Below, in pieces: positions 9,045 through 18,069 of a stretch of DNA of 50,422 nucleotides. The stretch comes from Variovorax sp. E3 (GTDB lineage Bacteria; Pseudomonadota; Gammaproteobacteria; Burkholderiales; Burkholderiaceae_C), in contig NZ_MOWM01000043.1 of assembly GCF_016082275.1 (NCBI RefSeq), forward strand, positions 1-50,422, in the 5' to 3' direction. The notes below the pieces were generated by a model. It ran no database searches and was not told where the DNA came from. It worked only from the letters and a program-made list of their open reading frames with translations. Both the position numbers and the translations under genes were made by a program. The first letter of the stretch is position 1, and each line of letters opens with the position of its first letter.

Positions 9045-12000
9045 TCAGTCGTAGACGATCTGCGCCTTGCCCGCTTCCGCCTGCGCGGTCCAGCTGGCCA
9101 GCGCCGCGTCGGTGGGGAAGAACTTGGCGCGCTCGCCCAGCTGCAGCTCGACCTGCGCGCCGCTGCGCGCCATCGACAGCCGCACCGGCAGGCCCTGGAT
9201 CAGGTCGCCGACCTCGGTCTGTTCGGTGCGCGGCGGAAAGTCTTTCAGGAGGCGCGCGATGTCCGGCGCCTTGCCGTTCACCGCCACGCGCAGGAACTTG
9301 CCGAAGCGGCAGCGCGCCGTGGCCAGGTCCCACACCTGCTGCACCTGGAAGCGCGCCTCGAAGCCGCCGCGCGCGGGCTGCAGCTTGCCGCTGACGATGA
9401 CGAGCTCGTCGTCCTTCAGCGTGTTGCGGTTGGCGTTGATCAGCGCCTCGTCGGCCGTGGCGTCGATGGACTCCGACTTGTCGTCGAGCTTGAAGATCGC
9501 CAGCCGGCCGCGCTGGCCGTTGATCACGCGGAAGTCGCTCACGATGCCGGCAATGACCTGCTGGTCGCGGCTGTCGAGCAGGTCGCCGATCTCGCGCTTG
9601 CAGAAGCGCCGCACCTCGTGCGAGACCTCGTCGAACAAGTGGCCCGACAGGTAGAAGCCGACGGCCGTTTTCTCCAGCGTCAGGCGTTCCTTCACGCCCC
9701 ACGGCGTGGCATCGACGAGGTCGGGTTCGGCGGTGGCCGAGCCGTGCTCGGCGTCGCCGAAGATGTCGACCTGCGAAGCGTTGGCGGCGGTGGCAATCGC
9801 GAACTCGAAGGCGCGGTCGACCGAGGCGATCAGCGACGCGCGGTTCTGCTGGATCGCGTCGAACGCGCCGGCCTTGATGAGTGCCTCGACCGTGCGCTTG
9901 TTGATGCGCTGGCGGTCGATGCGCACGCAGAAGTCGAACAGGCTCTTGAACGGCCCGCCCTCTTCGCGCGCCCGCACCACGGCCTCGACCGCGAGCTGGC
10001 CCGTGCCCTTGACGGCGCCCAGGCCGTAGCGGATGACGCGGTCGGTGACGGGCTCGAAGCGGTAGTTGCCGCGGTTCACGTCCGGCGGCTCGAAGGTGAT
10101 GCCGAAGTTTTTCTGGGCGTCTTCGAACAGCAGCTTGAGCTTGTCCGTGTCGTCCATTTCCACGGTCATGTTGGCGCAGAAGAACTCGGCCGTGTAGTGG
10201 ACCTTGAGCCAGCCTGTGTGGTACGCCAGCAGCGAGTAGGCGGCGGCGTGCGACTTGTTGAAGCCGTAGCCCGCGAACTTCTCCATCAAGTCGAAGATTT
10301 CGTCGGCCTTGTCCTGCGCGATGCCGTGCGTGGACAGCGCGCCCGCGCGGAACTTCTCGCGGTGCTCGGCCATTTCCTCGAGCTTCTTCTTGCCCATGGC
10401 GCGGCGCAGCAAGTCGGCGCCGCCCAGCGAGTAGCCGCCCAGGATCTGCGCGGTCTGCATCACCTGCTCCTGGTAGACCATGATCCCGTAGGTCTCGGAG
10501 AGCATCTCGGCCACGGCCGGGTGCGGGTACTCGACCTCTTCGCGGCCGTGCTTGCGCGCCACGAAGCTGGGAATCAGGTCCATCGGGCCCGGGCGGTACA
10601 GCGCGTTCAGCGCAATCAGGTCTTCCAGGCGCGTGGGGCGCGCGTCTTTCAGCATGCCCTGCATGCCGCGCGATTCGAACTGGAACACGGCCTCGGTCTT
10701 GCCGTCGGAGAACAGGCGGTAGGTGGCCGCGTCCTTCAGCGGAATGTTCTCGAACGCGAAGTTCTCCTGGCCCTTGTGGCGCTTCATGATGAACTCGCGC
10801 GCAATCTCCAGGATGGTCAGCGTGGCAAGCCCCAAGAAGTCGAACTTCACGAGGCCGATGGCTTCGACGTCGTCCTTGTCGTACTGGCTCACGGCCGATT
10901 CGCTGCCGGGCTGCTGGTAGAGCGGGCAGAAGTCGGTGAGCTTGCCCGGCGCAATGAGCACGCCCCCGGCGTGCATGCCGATGTTTCGCGTCATGCCTTC
11001 GAGCTTCTGCGCGAGCTCGACCAGCATCTTCACTTCTTCTTCTTTTTCGATGCGCTCCGCCAGCTGCGGCTCCATCTCGATGGCGTAGTTGTTCTTGTCG
11101 CCCTCGATCTTGTTCGCGGGCGGGTACTGCAGCGTGACCGACATGCCCGGCTTGTTCGGAATCAGCTTGCTGATGCCGTCGCAGAACATGTAGCTCATGT
11201 CCAGCACGCGGCCCACGTCGCGGATGGCCGCGCGCGCGGCCATGGTGCCGAAGGTGGCGATCTGGCTCACGGCGTTGCGGCCGTACTTGTCCTTCACGTA
11301 GTCGATCACGCGGTCCCGGTTGCCCTGGCAGAAGTCGATGTCGAAGTCGGGCATCGAGACGCGTTCGGGGTTCAGGAAACGTTCGAACAGCAGCTTGTAT
11401 TCGAGCGGGTCGAGGTCGGTGATCTTCAACGCATAAGCCACCAGCGAGCCGGCACCCGAGCCCCGGCCCGGGCCCACGGGGCAGCCGTTGCCCTTGGCCC
11501 ACTGGATGAAGTCGCCCACGATCAGGAAGTAGCCCGGAAAGCCCATGTTCAGGATCGTGTTGATCTCGAACTCCAGCCGCTCGACATAGCGCGGGCGCTC
11601 GGCGTCGCGCTTGGCCTCGTCGGGGAACAGGTGCTTGAGCCGCGCTTCGAGGCCCTCGAACGATTCCTGGCGGAAGAATTCGCCGATCGGCATGCGCACG
11701 CCTTCGCTGATGAAGGGCGTCGGAAAGTCGGGCAACTGCGGCTTGCCGAGCACCAGCGTCAGGTTGCAGCGCTTGGCGATCTCGACCGTGTTGGCCAGCG
11801 CGCTGGGCACGTCGGCGAACAGCGCCTGCATCTCGGCGGTCGACTTGAAGTACTGCTCGTCGGTGAAGCGGCGCACGCGGCGCGGGTTGCCGAGAATCTC
11901 GCCTTCGGAAATGCAGACGCGCGCCTCGTGCGCCTCGTAGTCTTCACGGCCCGCGAACTGCACCGGGTGCGTGGCGACCACCGGCAGGTGGAGCCGGGCC

Positions 12001-12563
12001 GCCAGTTGCACGGCGGCAATGACGTGCGGCTCGTCTTCCGGACGGCCGGCGCGCTGCAGCTCGATGTAGAAGCGGTGCGGAAAGATCCCGGCCAGCTTCA
12101 GCGCCAGTTCGGCCGCGCGCTCGCCTTGCCCCTGCAACAGCGGCTGGCCCAGCGGCCCGGCCTGGGCGCCCGACAGCGCGATCAGCCCGCCCGCCAGTTC
12201 CTCGACCCATTCCAGCTTGCAGGCCGCCTGCGACTGGCCGCGCCCCACGTTCTGCGTCCATGCCCGCGCCAGCAGCTCGGACAGGTTCAGATAGCCTTCC
12301 ATGTTCTGCACCAGCAGCACGATGCGGGTGAGCACGCCGGGCTCCTTGCCCAGGCCTTCGATGAAGATTTCAGCGCCGATGACGGGCTTGACGCCCTTGC
12401 CCCGGCCCTGCTTGTAGAACTTGACCGCCCCGAACAGGTTGTTCAGGTCGGTGATGGCCAGTGCGGGCTGCTTGTCGGCAGCCGCGGCCTTGATGACTTC
12501 ATCGATTCGGTTGGTCCCGTCGACGACGGAAAACTCGGTGTGCAGGCGCAGGTGAACAAACAT
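9045..12563 (-). CDS. dnaE: DNA polymerase III subunit alpha
   Basis: Replicative C-family polymerase, 1172 aa, the normal length for DnaE. It starts with the PHP domain (MFVHLRLHTEFSVVDG), followed by the palm with MPDFDIDF at 404-411, whose Asp408 and Asp410 are the metal-binding pair. Next come RDVGRVLDMSY, the fingers and beta-binding regions (the GYGFNKSHAAAYSLLAYHTG region is typical), and a C-terminal OB fold. It lies alone on the minus strand, convergent with the helicase-nuclease gene (only 35 nt between stops) and divergent from trhO. The frame is intact over 3.5 kb, which contrasts with the frameshifts further right in the window. Confidence 0.97.
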   Translation of the reverse strand: MFVHLRLHTEFSVVDGTNRIDEVIKAAAADKQPALAITDLNNLFGAVKFYKQGRGKGVKPVIGAEIFIEGLGKEPGVLTRIVLLVQNMEGYLNLSELLARAWTQNVGRGQSQAACKLEWVEELAGGLIALSGAQAGPLGQPLLQGQGERAAELALKLAGIFPHRFYIELQRAGRPEDEPHVIAAVQLAARLHLPVVATHPVQFAGREDYEAHEARVCISEGEILGNPRRVRRFTDEQYFKSTAEMQALFADVPSALANTVEIAKRCNLTLVLGKPQLPDFPTPFISEGVRMPIGEFFRQESFEGLEARLKHLFPDEAKRDAERPRYVERLEFEINTILNMGFPGYFLIVGDFIQWAKGNGCPVGPGRGSGAGSLVAYALKITDLDPLEYKLLFERFLNPERVSMPDFDIDFCQGNRDRVIDYVKDKYGRNAVSQIATFGTMAARAAIRDVGRVLDMSYMFCDGISKLIPNKPGMSVTLQYPPANKIEGDKNNYAIEMEPQLAERIEKEEEVKMLVELAQKLEGMTRNIGMHAGGVLIAPGKLTDFCPLYQQPGSESAVSQYDKDDVEAIGLVKFDFLGLATLTILEIAREFIMKRHKGQENFAFENIPLKDAATYRLFSDGKTEAVFQFESRGMQGMLKDARPTRLEDLIALNALYRPGPMDLIPSFVARKHGREEVEYPHPAVAEMLSETYGIMVYQEQVMQTAQILGGYSLGGADLLRRAMGKKKLEEMAEHREKFRAGALSTHGIAQDKADEIFDLMEKFAGYGFNKSHAAAYSLLAYHTGWLKVHYTAEFFCANMTVEMDDTDKLKLLFEDAQKNFGITFEPPDVNRGNYRFEPVTDRVIRYGLGAVKGTGQLAVEAVVRAREEGGPFKSLFDFCVRIDRQRINKRTVEALIKAGAFDAIQQNRASLIASVDRAFEFAIATAANASQVDIFGDAEHGSATAEPDLVDATPWGVKERLTLEKTAVGFYLSGHLFDEVSHEVRRFCKREIGDLLDSRDQQVIAGIVSDFRVINGQRGRLAIFKLDDKSESIDATADEALINANRNTLKDDELVIVSGKLQPARGGFEARFQVQQVWDLATARCRFGKFLRVAVNGKAPDIARLLKDFPPRTEQTEVGDLIQGLPVRLSMARSGAQVELQLGERAKFFPTDAALASWTAQAEAGKAQIVYD

Positions 12564-12625
12564 CGCGCCATTGTAGAAAGCACCGCATTCACCATGTGAG
12601 TTAACGATCCCTACAATCGCGCCCC

Positions 12626-13417
12626 GTGCAAGAGATTTTGAATATCGCGGCCTACAAGTTCGTGGCCATCGACGACAGCCCCGTGCTGCGTGAAGACCTG
12701 CGCGCCCGCGCGCAGGCCCTGGACCTCATGGGCACCATCCTGCTGGCGCCCGAGGGAATCAACCTGTTCCTGGCCGGCCCGGCCGACGGCGTGCGGGCCT
12801 TCCTGGCCGGTTTGCGCGCCGACGCGCGCTTTGCCGACCTCGAGGCCAAGGAAAGCTGGTCCGCTGGTCAGCCCTTTCGCCGCATGCTGGTGAAGCTCAA
12901 GCGCGAGATCATCCGCATGGACCACCCGGCCATCCAGCCCGCCGCGGGCCGGGCGCCCGGCGTGGACGCCCCGACGCTCAAGCGCTGGCTCGACCAGGGC
13001 CATGACGACGAGGGCCGGGAAATCGCCCTGCTCGACACCCGCAACGACTTCGAGGTCGACGAAGGCAGCTTCGACGGCGCGATCGACTGGCGCATCACCA
13101 AGTTCACTGAATTCCCGCCCGCCCTGAAGGCGCACCGCGCCGATTTCGCGGGCAAGACCGTGGTGAGCTTCTGCACCGGCGGCATCCGCTGCGAGAAGGC
13201 CGCGATCCTGATGCGCGAGGAAGGCATCGAGCACGTGCTGCAGCTCGAAGGCGGCATCCTCAAATACTTCGAGCAGGTCGGCGGCGCGCACTACCACGGC
13301 GACTGCTTCGTGTTCGACGGCCGGCGCGCCCTGGCGCCCGACCTGAGCGCGCGCGCGGCCGACGCCAGCGCACGCGCGGCGGAAGACATCGAACTGAATC
13401 TCGGCCTGAAGACCTGA
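12626..13417 (+). CDS. trhO: tRNA uridine(34) hydroxylase / rhodanese-family protein
   Basis: 263 aa from a GTG start at 12626. It has the N-terminal acylphosphatase-like half of the YceA/TrhO family ([16 protein letters not shown]) and a rhodanese domain with the active-site loop [10 protein letters not shown], catalytic Cys183. TrhO makes 5-hydroxyuridine at the tRNA wobble position. This version is shorter than E. coli YceA (about 350 aa) because the C-terminal extension is lacking. It is divergent from dnaE and only 24 nt upstream of tctD, with which it may be co-transcribed. Confidence 0.85.
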   Translation: MQEILNIAAYKFVAIDDSPVLREDLRARAQALDLMGTILLAPEGINLFLAGPADGVRAFLAGLRADARFADLEAKESWSAGQPFRRMLVKLKREIIRMDHPAIQPAAGRAPGVDAPTLKRWLDQGHDDEGREIALLDTRNDFEVDEGSFDGAIDWRITKFTEFPPALKAHRADFAGKTVVSFCTGGIRCEKAAILMREEGIEHVLQLEGGILKYFEQVGGAHYHGDCFVFDGRRALAPDLSARAADASARAAEDIELNLGLKT

Positions 13418-13441
13418 GCCAACAACCACCGGCAGCCTCCC

Positions 13442-14158
13442 ATGCGCATCCTCCTGGTCGAAGACGAACTGGACATGGCCTCGTGGCTGATCCGCGCACT
13501 CACCCAGAGCGGCTTCGTGGCCGACCACGCGCCTGACGCGCGCACCGCCGAAGCCTTCATGGCCGGTACCGAGTACGACGCCATCGTGCTGGACCTGCGC
13601 CTGCCCGACAAGCACGGGCTGAGCGTGCTGGCCGACATGCGCAATGCCGACGACCGCACGCCGGTGCTGATCCTGACCGCGCAGGGCGACCTGCAAGACC
13701 GCGTGCGCGGCCTGAACCTGGGCGCCGACGACTTTCTGACGAAGCCTTTCGAGCTGGTCGAGCTCGAGGCGCGCCTCTCGGCGCTGGTGCGCCGCAGCCG
13801 CGGCAAGCAGCACCCGCGCCTGCAGTGCGCCTCGCTCTCGTACGACAGCGAAAGCCATGCCTTCACGCTGCGCGGCGTGCTGCTGTCGCTCACGCCGCGC
13901 GAGCAGGCCGCCCTCACGGCGCTGCTGATGCGCAGCGGCTCGCCGGTCGGCAAGTCGCAGCTTTTCGCCAAGGTGTTCACCAACGACAGCACCGCCGGCC
14001 CCGACGCCATCGAGGTGGTGTTGCACCGGCTGCGGCGCAAGCTCGCGGACAGCGACGTGCGCATCGTCACCGTGCGCGGGCTGGGCTACATGCTCGAAGG
14101 CATCGCCGATGGATCCGCAGCAGCACCCGCCGCCGACCCCGCCAGCGCCGGCGACTGA
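13442..14158 (+). CDS. tctD: Response regulator, TctD-like (OmpR/PhoB family)
   Basis: 238 aa. The receiver domain has acidic residues E7/D8, phospho-acceptor Asp51 (VLDLRLPD) and a conserved Lys (LTKPFE). A winged-helix DNA-binding domain follows (LTPREQAALTALLMR ... VLHRLRRKL). It overlaps the histidine kinase gene by 50 nt, and tctB/tctA follow, which matches the TctD-TctE system controlling tricarboxylate uptake. Its likely target is the promoter between tctE and tctB, where a perfect palindrome lies. Confidence 0.88.
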   Translation: MRILLVEDELDMASWLIRALTQSGFVADHAPDARTAEAFMAGTEYDAIVLDLRLPDKHGLSVLADMRNADDRTPVLILTAQGDLQDRVRGLNLGADDFLTKPFELVELEARLSALVRRSRGKQHPRLQCASLSYDSESHAFTLRGVLLSLTPREQAALTALLMRSGSPVGKSQLFAKVFTNDSTAGPDAIEVVLHRLRRKLADSDVRIVTVRGLGYMLEGIADGSAAAPAADPASAGD

Positions 14159-15650
14159 GCCGCAGCGCTTCGGCATCCGCACGCGGCTGCTGGCGCTCTT
14201 GCTGCCGGGCATCGTCGCGCTGCTGGCGCTGGACAGCTGGAACGACTACCGCGCGCTGACCGACTCGCTGGTGGTCGCCTACGACCAGAGCCTGCTCGAA
14301 CCCGTGCAGGCGCTGGCCAACGGCATCGTGGTGGCCAGCGACGGCAGCGTGCGCGTGCAGGAGCCGTTCTCGATCCAGGCGATGTTCGAGTCGACGCACC
14401 TGCGCTACAAGTACCTGCACGTCGGCGTGCAGCGCATTCCCAAGGGCGAGACGCTCGACGTGAACGCGCCCGAGGCCACGCTCATGGGCGTACCCGGCCT
14501 GCCCCGGCCGGCCACGCGCCCGGTCGACGGCACGCCGGTGTTCTACGACGCCGTGCACGAGCAGCACCCCGTGCGCGTGGCCGCGCTGCGCCAGACGGTG
14601 TACGACCACGTACACCCCGGCGTTTCCTACAGCGTGCTCATTCAGGCGGCCGAGGGTACCGGGCCGCGCACCGAGGCCCAGGCCGAGTCGCTGCGCCAGG
14701 AGCTGCTGCGCGACACCCGCATGGTGCTGGTGATGGCGCTGCTGGTGTGGCTCGGCGTGGCCTGGACGCTGCGCCCGCTGGAGCGCCTGCGCCGCTCGCT
14801 GCGCGAGCGCTCGCGCGACGACCTGAAGCCGCTCGACGCCAGCGGCGTGCCAAAAGAAGTGGTGCCGCTGGTCGACGCCGTCAACCACCACATCGCGGGC
14901 CACCGGCGCATGGTGGCCGAGCAGTCGCAGTTCCTGGCCGATGCCTCGCACCAGTTGCGCACGCCCCTGAGCATCCTGTCGATCCAGGCCGGCTACGCGG
15001 TGCGCGAGACCGACCCCGCGCGCATGCGCGAGTCGCTGCACGCCATCGTCGCGCAACTGGCGCGCACGCGTCGCCTGAGCGAACAGCTGCTGGCGCTGGC
15101 CCATGCCACCACCGAGGACGAGGTCGCGCCGGCCGAGCCCACCGTGGTCGACCTCAATGCGATTGCGCGCGCCGTGGTGCTCGAATACTTGCCGCTCGCG
15201 CGCGAGAACGACCAGGACCTGGGCTGGGTCGATGCGCGCGGCGGCGGCGCGGACGAAGACGACGACACGCCCGCGCTGCCCGTGACCGCCAACGCGGCCG
15301 AGCTGCACGAGGTGCTCGCGAACCTCGTGCACAACGCCATCAAGTACACGCCGCGCGGCGGCAACATCACCGTGACCGTGCGGCGCGACGCCTCGTCCGC
15401 GCTGGCCGAGGTGTGCGACAGCGGGCCGGGCATCGCGCCCGAACGGCGCGAGAGCGTGTTCGAGCGCTTTCACCGCGACCCCGCCGTGAACGCGGGCGCG
15501 GCGCACGGCGCGGGCCTGGGCCTGACCATTGCGCGCGGCTACGCGCGTCGCAACGGCGGCGAGATCGAGCTCGACAGCGCGGGCATGCCTGAAAGCCCCA
15601 CCGGCGGTGGGCTGCGCGCGACGCTCAGGCTGCCGCTGCGTGCCGTCTGA
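14109..15650 (+). CDS. tctE: Sensor histidine kinase, TctE-like
   Basis: 513 aa. The first transmembrane helix is near residues 20-38 and the second near 203-222, enclosing a periplasmic sensor domain of about 165 residues. The HisKA motif ASHQLRTPLSIL carries the phospho-acceptor His281. The HATPase domain has the N box (NLVHNAIKYTPRGG) and G boxes (DSGPGIAPE, GAGLGLTIARGY). The start at ATG 14109 lies inside tctD, an unusually long 50-nt overlap; a later start would cut the N-terminus before the first membrane helix, so some shortening cannot be excluded. It probably senses tricarboxylates in the periplasm and phosphorylates TctD. Confidence 0.88.
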   Translation: MDPQQHPPPTPPAPATEPQRFGIRTRLLALLLPGIVALLALDSWNDYRALTDSLVVAYDQSLLEPVQALANGIVVASDGSVRVQEPFSIQAMFESTHLRYKYLHVGVQRIPKGETLDVNAPEATLMGVPGLPRPATRPVDGTPVFYDAVHEQHPVRVAALRQTVYDHVHPGVSYSVLIQAAEGTGPRTEAQAESLRQELLRDTRMVLVMALLVWLGVAWTLRPLERLRRSLRERSRDDLKPLDASGVPKEVVPLVDAVNHHIAGHRRMVAEQSQFLADASHQLRTPLSILSIQAGYAVRETDPARMRESLHAIVAQLARTRRLSEQLLALAHATTEDEVAPAEPTVVDLNAIARAVVLEYLPLARENDQDLGWVDARGGGADEDDDTPALPVTANAAELHEVLANLVHNAIKYTPRGGNITVTVRRDASSALAEVCDSGPGIAPERRESVFERFHRDPAVNAGAAHGAGLGLTIARGYARRNGGEIELDSAGMPESPTGGGLRATLRLPLRAV

Positions 15651-15686
15651 GGCCCGTTTTTGCAAGGGTTTCACCGGATACGCCGG

Positions 15687-15702
15687 TACGTGATTACACG
15701 TA
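15687..15702. promoter_or_regulatory. Palindrome upstream of tctB, candidate TctD operator
   Basis: TACGTG-ATTA-CACGTA is a perfect 6-4-6 inverted repeat about 95 nt upstream of tctB, in the only sizeable gap (145 nt) of the tct locus. A response-regulator or other dimer binding site is inferred from position and symmetry. Confidence 0.5.
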
Positions 15703-15784
15703 TTTTGAGGGTCCGCAGGTCGTTTGCGCCCTGTCCGAAAGGCGATTGAAAGCCTCGATTTCTAGACTGCGCTCCTTCCAAATC

Positions 15785-15791
15785 GAAGGAG
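15785..15791 (+). promoter_or_regulatory. Ribosome binding site of tctB
   Basis: GAAGGAG lies 4 nt before ATG 15796 and fixes the tctB start. Confidence 0.7.
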
Positions 15792-15795
15792 ACTT

Positions 15796-16320
15796 ATGCA
15801 GCACCAGCTCGGTGAAGATCCGGCCTCGCACGCGCCCCGGCCCGCTTCAAAATTCAAAAAAGACTACTACGGCGGCGCCCTGCTGATCGTCATCGGACTG
15901 GCCGCGGTGTATGCCGGCATCGGCTACCGCGTGGGCGAACTCGCGCACATGGGGCCGGGCTTCTTCCCGGTCGCGCTCGGTGCGTTGCTGGCCCTCACCG
16001 GCCTGCTCATCGCCGTGTCCGCGCGCGGTGACAAACCCGAGTCGGCCGAAGAGGCCGTGTCGCACGGCCACCCGGGCGGCATGCCCGACATCCGCGGCGG
16101 CGTCTGCATCATCCTCGGCATCCTGGCGTTCCTGCTGTTCGGCGAGTACGGCGGCCTGCTGCCGGCCACCTTCGCCATCGTGTTCATCTCGGCGCTCGGC
16201 GACCGCGACAACACGCTGACCGAAGCGCTGCTGCTGTCGCTGGCGATGTCGTTCATCGCGGTGGTCGTTTTCTGGTGGGCGCTCAAGCTGCAGCTCCCCC
16301 TGTTCCAGTGGGGAGGCTGA
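15796..16320 (+). CDS. tctB: Tripartite tricarboxylate transporter, small membrane subunit TctB
   Basis: 174 aa with a cytoplasmic N-terminus and four hydrophobic segments (GGALLIVIGLAAVYAGIGY, the FFPVALGALLALTGLLIAV region, VCIILGILAFLLFG, and the C-terminal MSFIAVVVFWWALKL region). This is the usual four-helix pattern of TctB. It pairs with the large subunit TctA, whose gene starts 4 nt downstream. No periplasmic receptor gene (tctC) is present, although tctC normally heads this operon. A strong Shine-Dalgarno precedes the start. Confidence 0.92.
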   Translation: MQHQLGEDPASHAPRPASKFKKDYYGGALLIVIGLAAVYAGIGYRVGELAHMGPGFFPVALGALLALTGLLIAVSARGDKPESAEEAVSHGHPGGMPDIRGGVCIILGILAFLLFGEYGGLLPATFAIVFISALGDRDNTLTEALLLSLAMSFIAVVVFWWALKLQLPLFQWGG

Positions 16321-16324
16321 GATC

Positions 16325-17899
16325 ATGATCGGACAATCGCTACACGACCTGTGGTTCGGCTTCGGCGTGGCCTTCCAGGGCTCGAACCTGTTGTGGTCCT
16401 TCTTCGGCGTGCTGGTGGGCAACCTGATCGGCGTGCTGCCGGGCATGGGCGCGCTGCAGGCCATCTCGATCCTGCTGCCGCTCACCTACGTGATGCACCC
16501 GGTGCCCGCCATCCTGATGCTGGCCGGCATCTTCTACGGCTCGCAGTACGGCGGTGCCATCGGCGCCATCCTGATGAACATGCCGTCCCACCCGCCGCAT
16601 GCGGTCACCTGTCTGGACGGGTACCCCATGACCAAGCAGGGCAAGGGGGGCGTCGCGCTCGGGGTGACGATGATCGCCTCGTTCTTCGCGGCGTCCGTCG
16701 GCATCATCGTGATGATCTTTGCCTCGCCCCTGCTGGTGCAGATCGCGTTCAAGTTCGGCCCAACCGAAATCTTCTCGATCATGCTGCTGGGCTTGCTGGC
16801 CGGCTCCACCATGTCGCGCGGCTCGCCGCTCAAGGGCGTGGCCATGACGCTGTTCGGCCTGCTGTGCGGCGTGGTCGGCACCGACGTGAACAGCGGCAGC
16901 TTCCGCTTCGCGTTCGGCCTGCCTGAACTGAGCGACGGCCTGGAGCTGGTGGCCATCTCGATGGGCCTGTTCGGCGTGGCCGACTTCCTGCTCAACGTGA
17001 ACCGCATGAAGACCATCGGCGACACCGGCACGCTCAAGCTCAGCGACATGCGTCCGAGCAAGGAAGAGCTCAAGCGCGCCTTCCCCGCCATGATCCGCGG
17101 CACGCTGGTGGGCACCGTGTTCGGCGCCATGCCCGGCACCGGCCCTACCATCACGACCTTCATCGCCTACGCGCTGGAGCGCAAGGTGTCGAAGACGCCG
17201 AACAAGTTCGGCACCGGCATGATCGAAGGCGTGGCCGGCCCCGAGGCCTCGGCCCACTCGAAGACGCAGGTCGACTTCATTCCGACGATGAGCCTGGGCA
17301 TTCCGGGCGACGCGGTGATGGCGCTGATTCTGGGTGCGCTGCTGATCCAGGGCATCCAGCCCGGCCCGCAGCTCATCACCGAGCATCCGGACATCTTCTG
17401 GGGCCTGATCGCCTCGTTCTGGATCGGCAACGTGATCCTGGTGGTGCTGAACGTGCCGCTGATCGGCGTGTGGGTGAAGCTGCTGAAAGTGCCCTACAAG
17501 TACCTGTTCCCGGCCGCGATGTTCTTCATTGCGACCGGCGTGTACAGCACGCAGAACAGCCTGTTCCAGATCTGGGAAGTGCTGGTGTTCGGCATCGTCG
17601 GCGCGCTGCTGATGACGCTGGAGTTCTCGGTCGCGCCGATTCTGCTGGGCTTCGTGCTCGGGCCGATGGTGGAAGAAAACTTCCGCCGCGCGCTGCTGCT
17701 GTCGCGCGGCGACATGACGGTGTTCGTGACGCGCCCGATCAGCGGCACCTTCATCGGCCTGTGCGCGCTGCTGCTGGCTGGCGTGTGCTTCTCGGCATGG
17801 CGCGGCCGCGCGGGGCGCAAGGCGATGGTGGAACTGCCGAATGCGCCGGAGGGGACGCCGCCCGCGGAGGCTGTTTCGATGGGTGGTGGCGGGAAGTAA
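16325..17899 (+). CDS. tctA: Tripartite tricarboxylate transporter, large membrane subunit TctA
   Basis: 524 aa, about 12 membrane segments, normal length for TctA. It carries the two family-typical Pro-Gly loops: GVLPGMGALQ near the N-terminus and GAMPGTGPTITTF in the second half; MSLGIPGDAVMA follows. It forms the secondary carrier that imports citrate-like or other carboxylates delivered by a TctC/Bug binding protein. It is co-transcribed with tctB and followed by an intrinsic terminator at 17981. The substrate cannot be read from the sequence. Confidence 0.95.
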   Translation: MIGQSLHDLWFGFGVAFQGSNLLWSFFGVLVGNLIGVLPGMGALQAISILLPLTYVMHPVPAILMLAGIFYGSQYGGAIGAILMNMPSHPPHAVTCLDGYPMTKQGKGGVALGVTMIASFFAASVGIIVMIFASPLLVQIAFKFGPTEIFSIMLLGLLAGSTMSRGSPLKGVAMTLFGLLCGVVGTDVNSGSFRFAFGLPELSDGLELVAISMGLFGVADFLLNVNRMKTIGDTGTLKLSDMRPSKEELKRAFPAMIRGTLVGTVFGAMPGTGPTITTFIAYALERKVSKTPNKFGTGMIEGVAGPEASAHSKTQVDFIPTMSLGIPGDAVMALILGALLIQGIQPGPQLITEHPDIFWGLIASFWIGNVILVVLNVPLIGVWVKLLKVPYKYLFPAAMFFIATGVYSTQNSLFQIWEVLVFGIVGALLMTLEFSVAPILLGFVLGPMVEENFRRALLLSRGDMTVFVTRPISGTFIGLCALLLAGVCFSAWRGRAGRKAMVELPNAPEGTPPAEAVSMGGGGK

Positions 17900-17910
17900 A
17901 GAACCCTGTT

Positions 17911-18019
17911 CGCCCGCCTTAACGAAAGGAAATCCCGCCGATCGGCCTGTGTAGACAGTCCGCCGGTTGCCTGGATTGAGATGCCCCGCACAGCGGGGCA
18001 TTTTCGTTTGAGGCGGGCG
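17911..18019. repeat. Long inverted repeat flanking the tct terminator
   Basis: The segment starting CGCCCGCCTTAACGAAA (17911-17927) is repeated as a near-perfect inverted copy, TTTCGTTTGAGGCGGGCG (18002-18019), with one base difference and one extra base. The terminator hairpin lies inside. This gives a nested palindromic unit of about 109 bp in a gap without genes. Confidence 0.55.
17981..18006 (+). terminator. Intrinsic terminator after tctA
   Basis: ATGCCCCGC (17981-17989), loop ACA, GCGGGGCAT (17993-18001), then TTTCG. A perfect 9-bp stem with a short T run closes the tct operon and marks the edge of the T6SS island. Confidence 0.75.
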
Positions 18020-18069
18020 AAGAAGCCTCGATGCGATTCATGGCGTCATGAGCGTCCAGCATCGAATGC

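Noticed and set aside
9015..12599. Open frame of 1194 codons on the plus strand opposite dnaE
   Set aside because: Composition-driven antisense frame; dnaE has all expected motifs.
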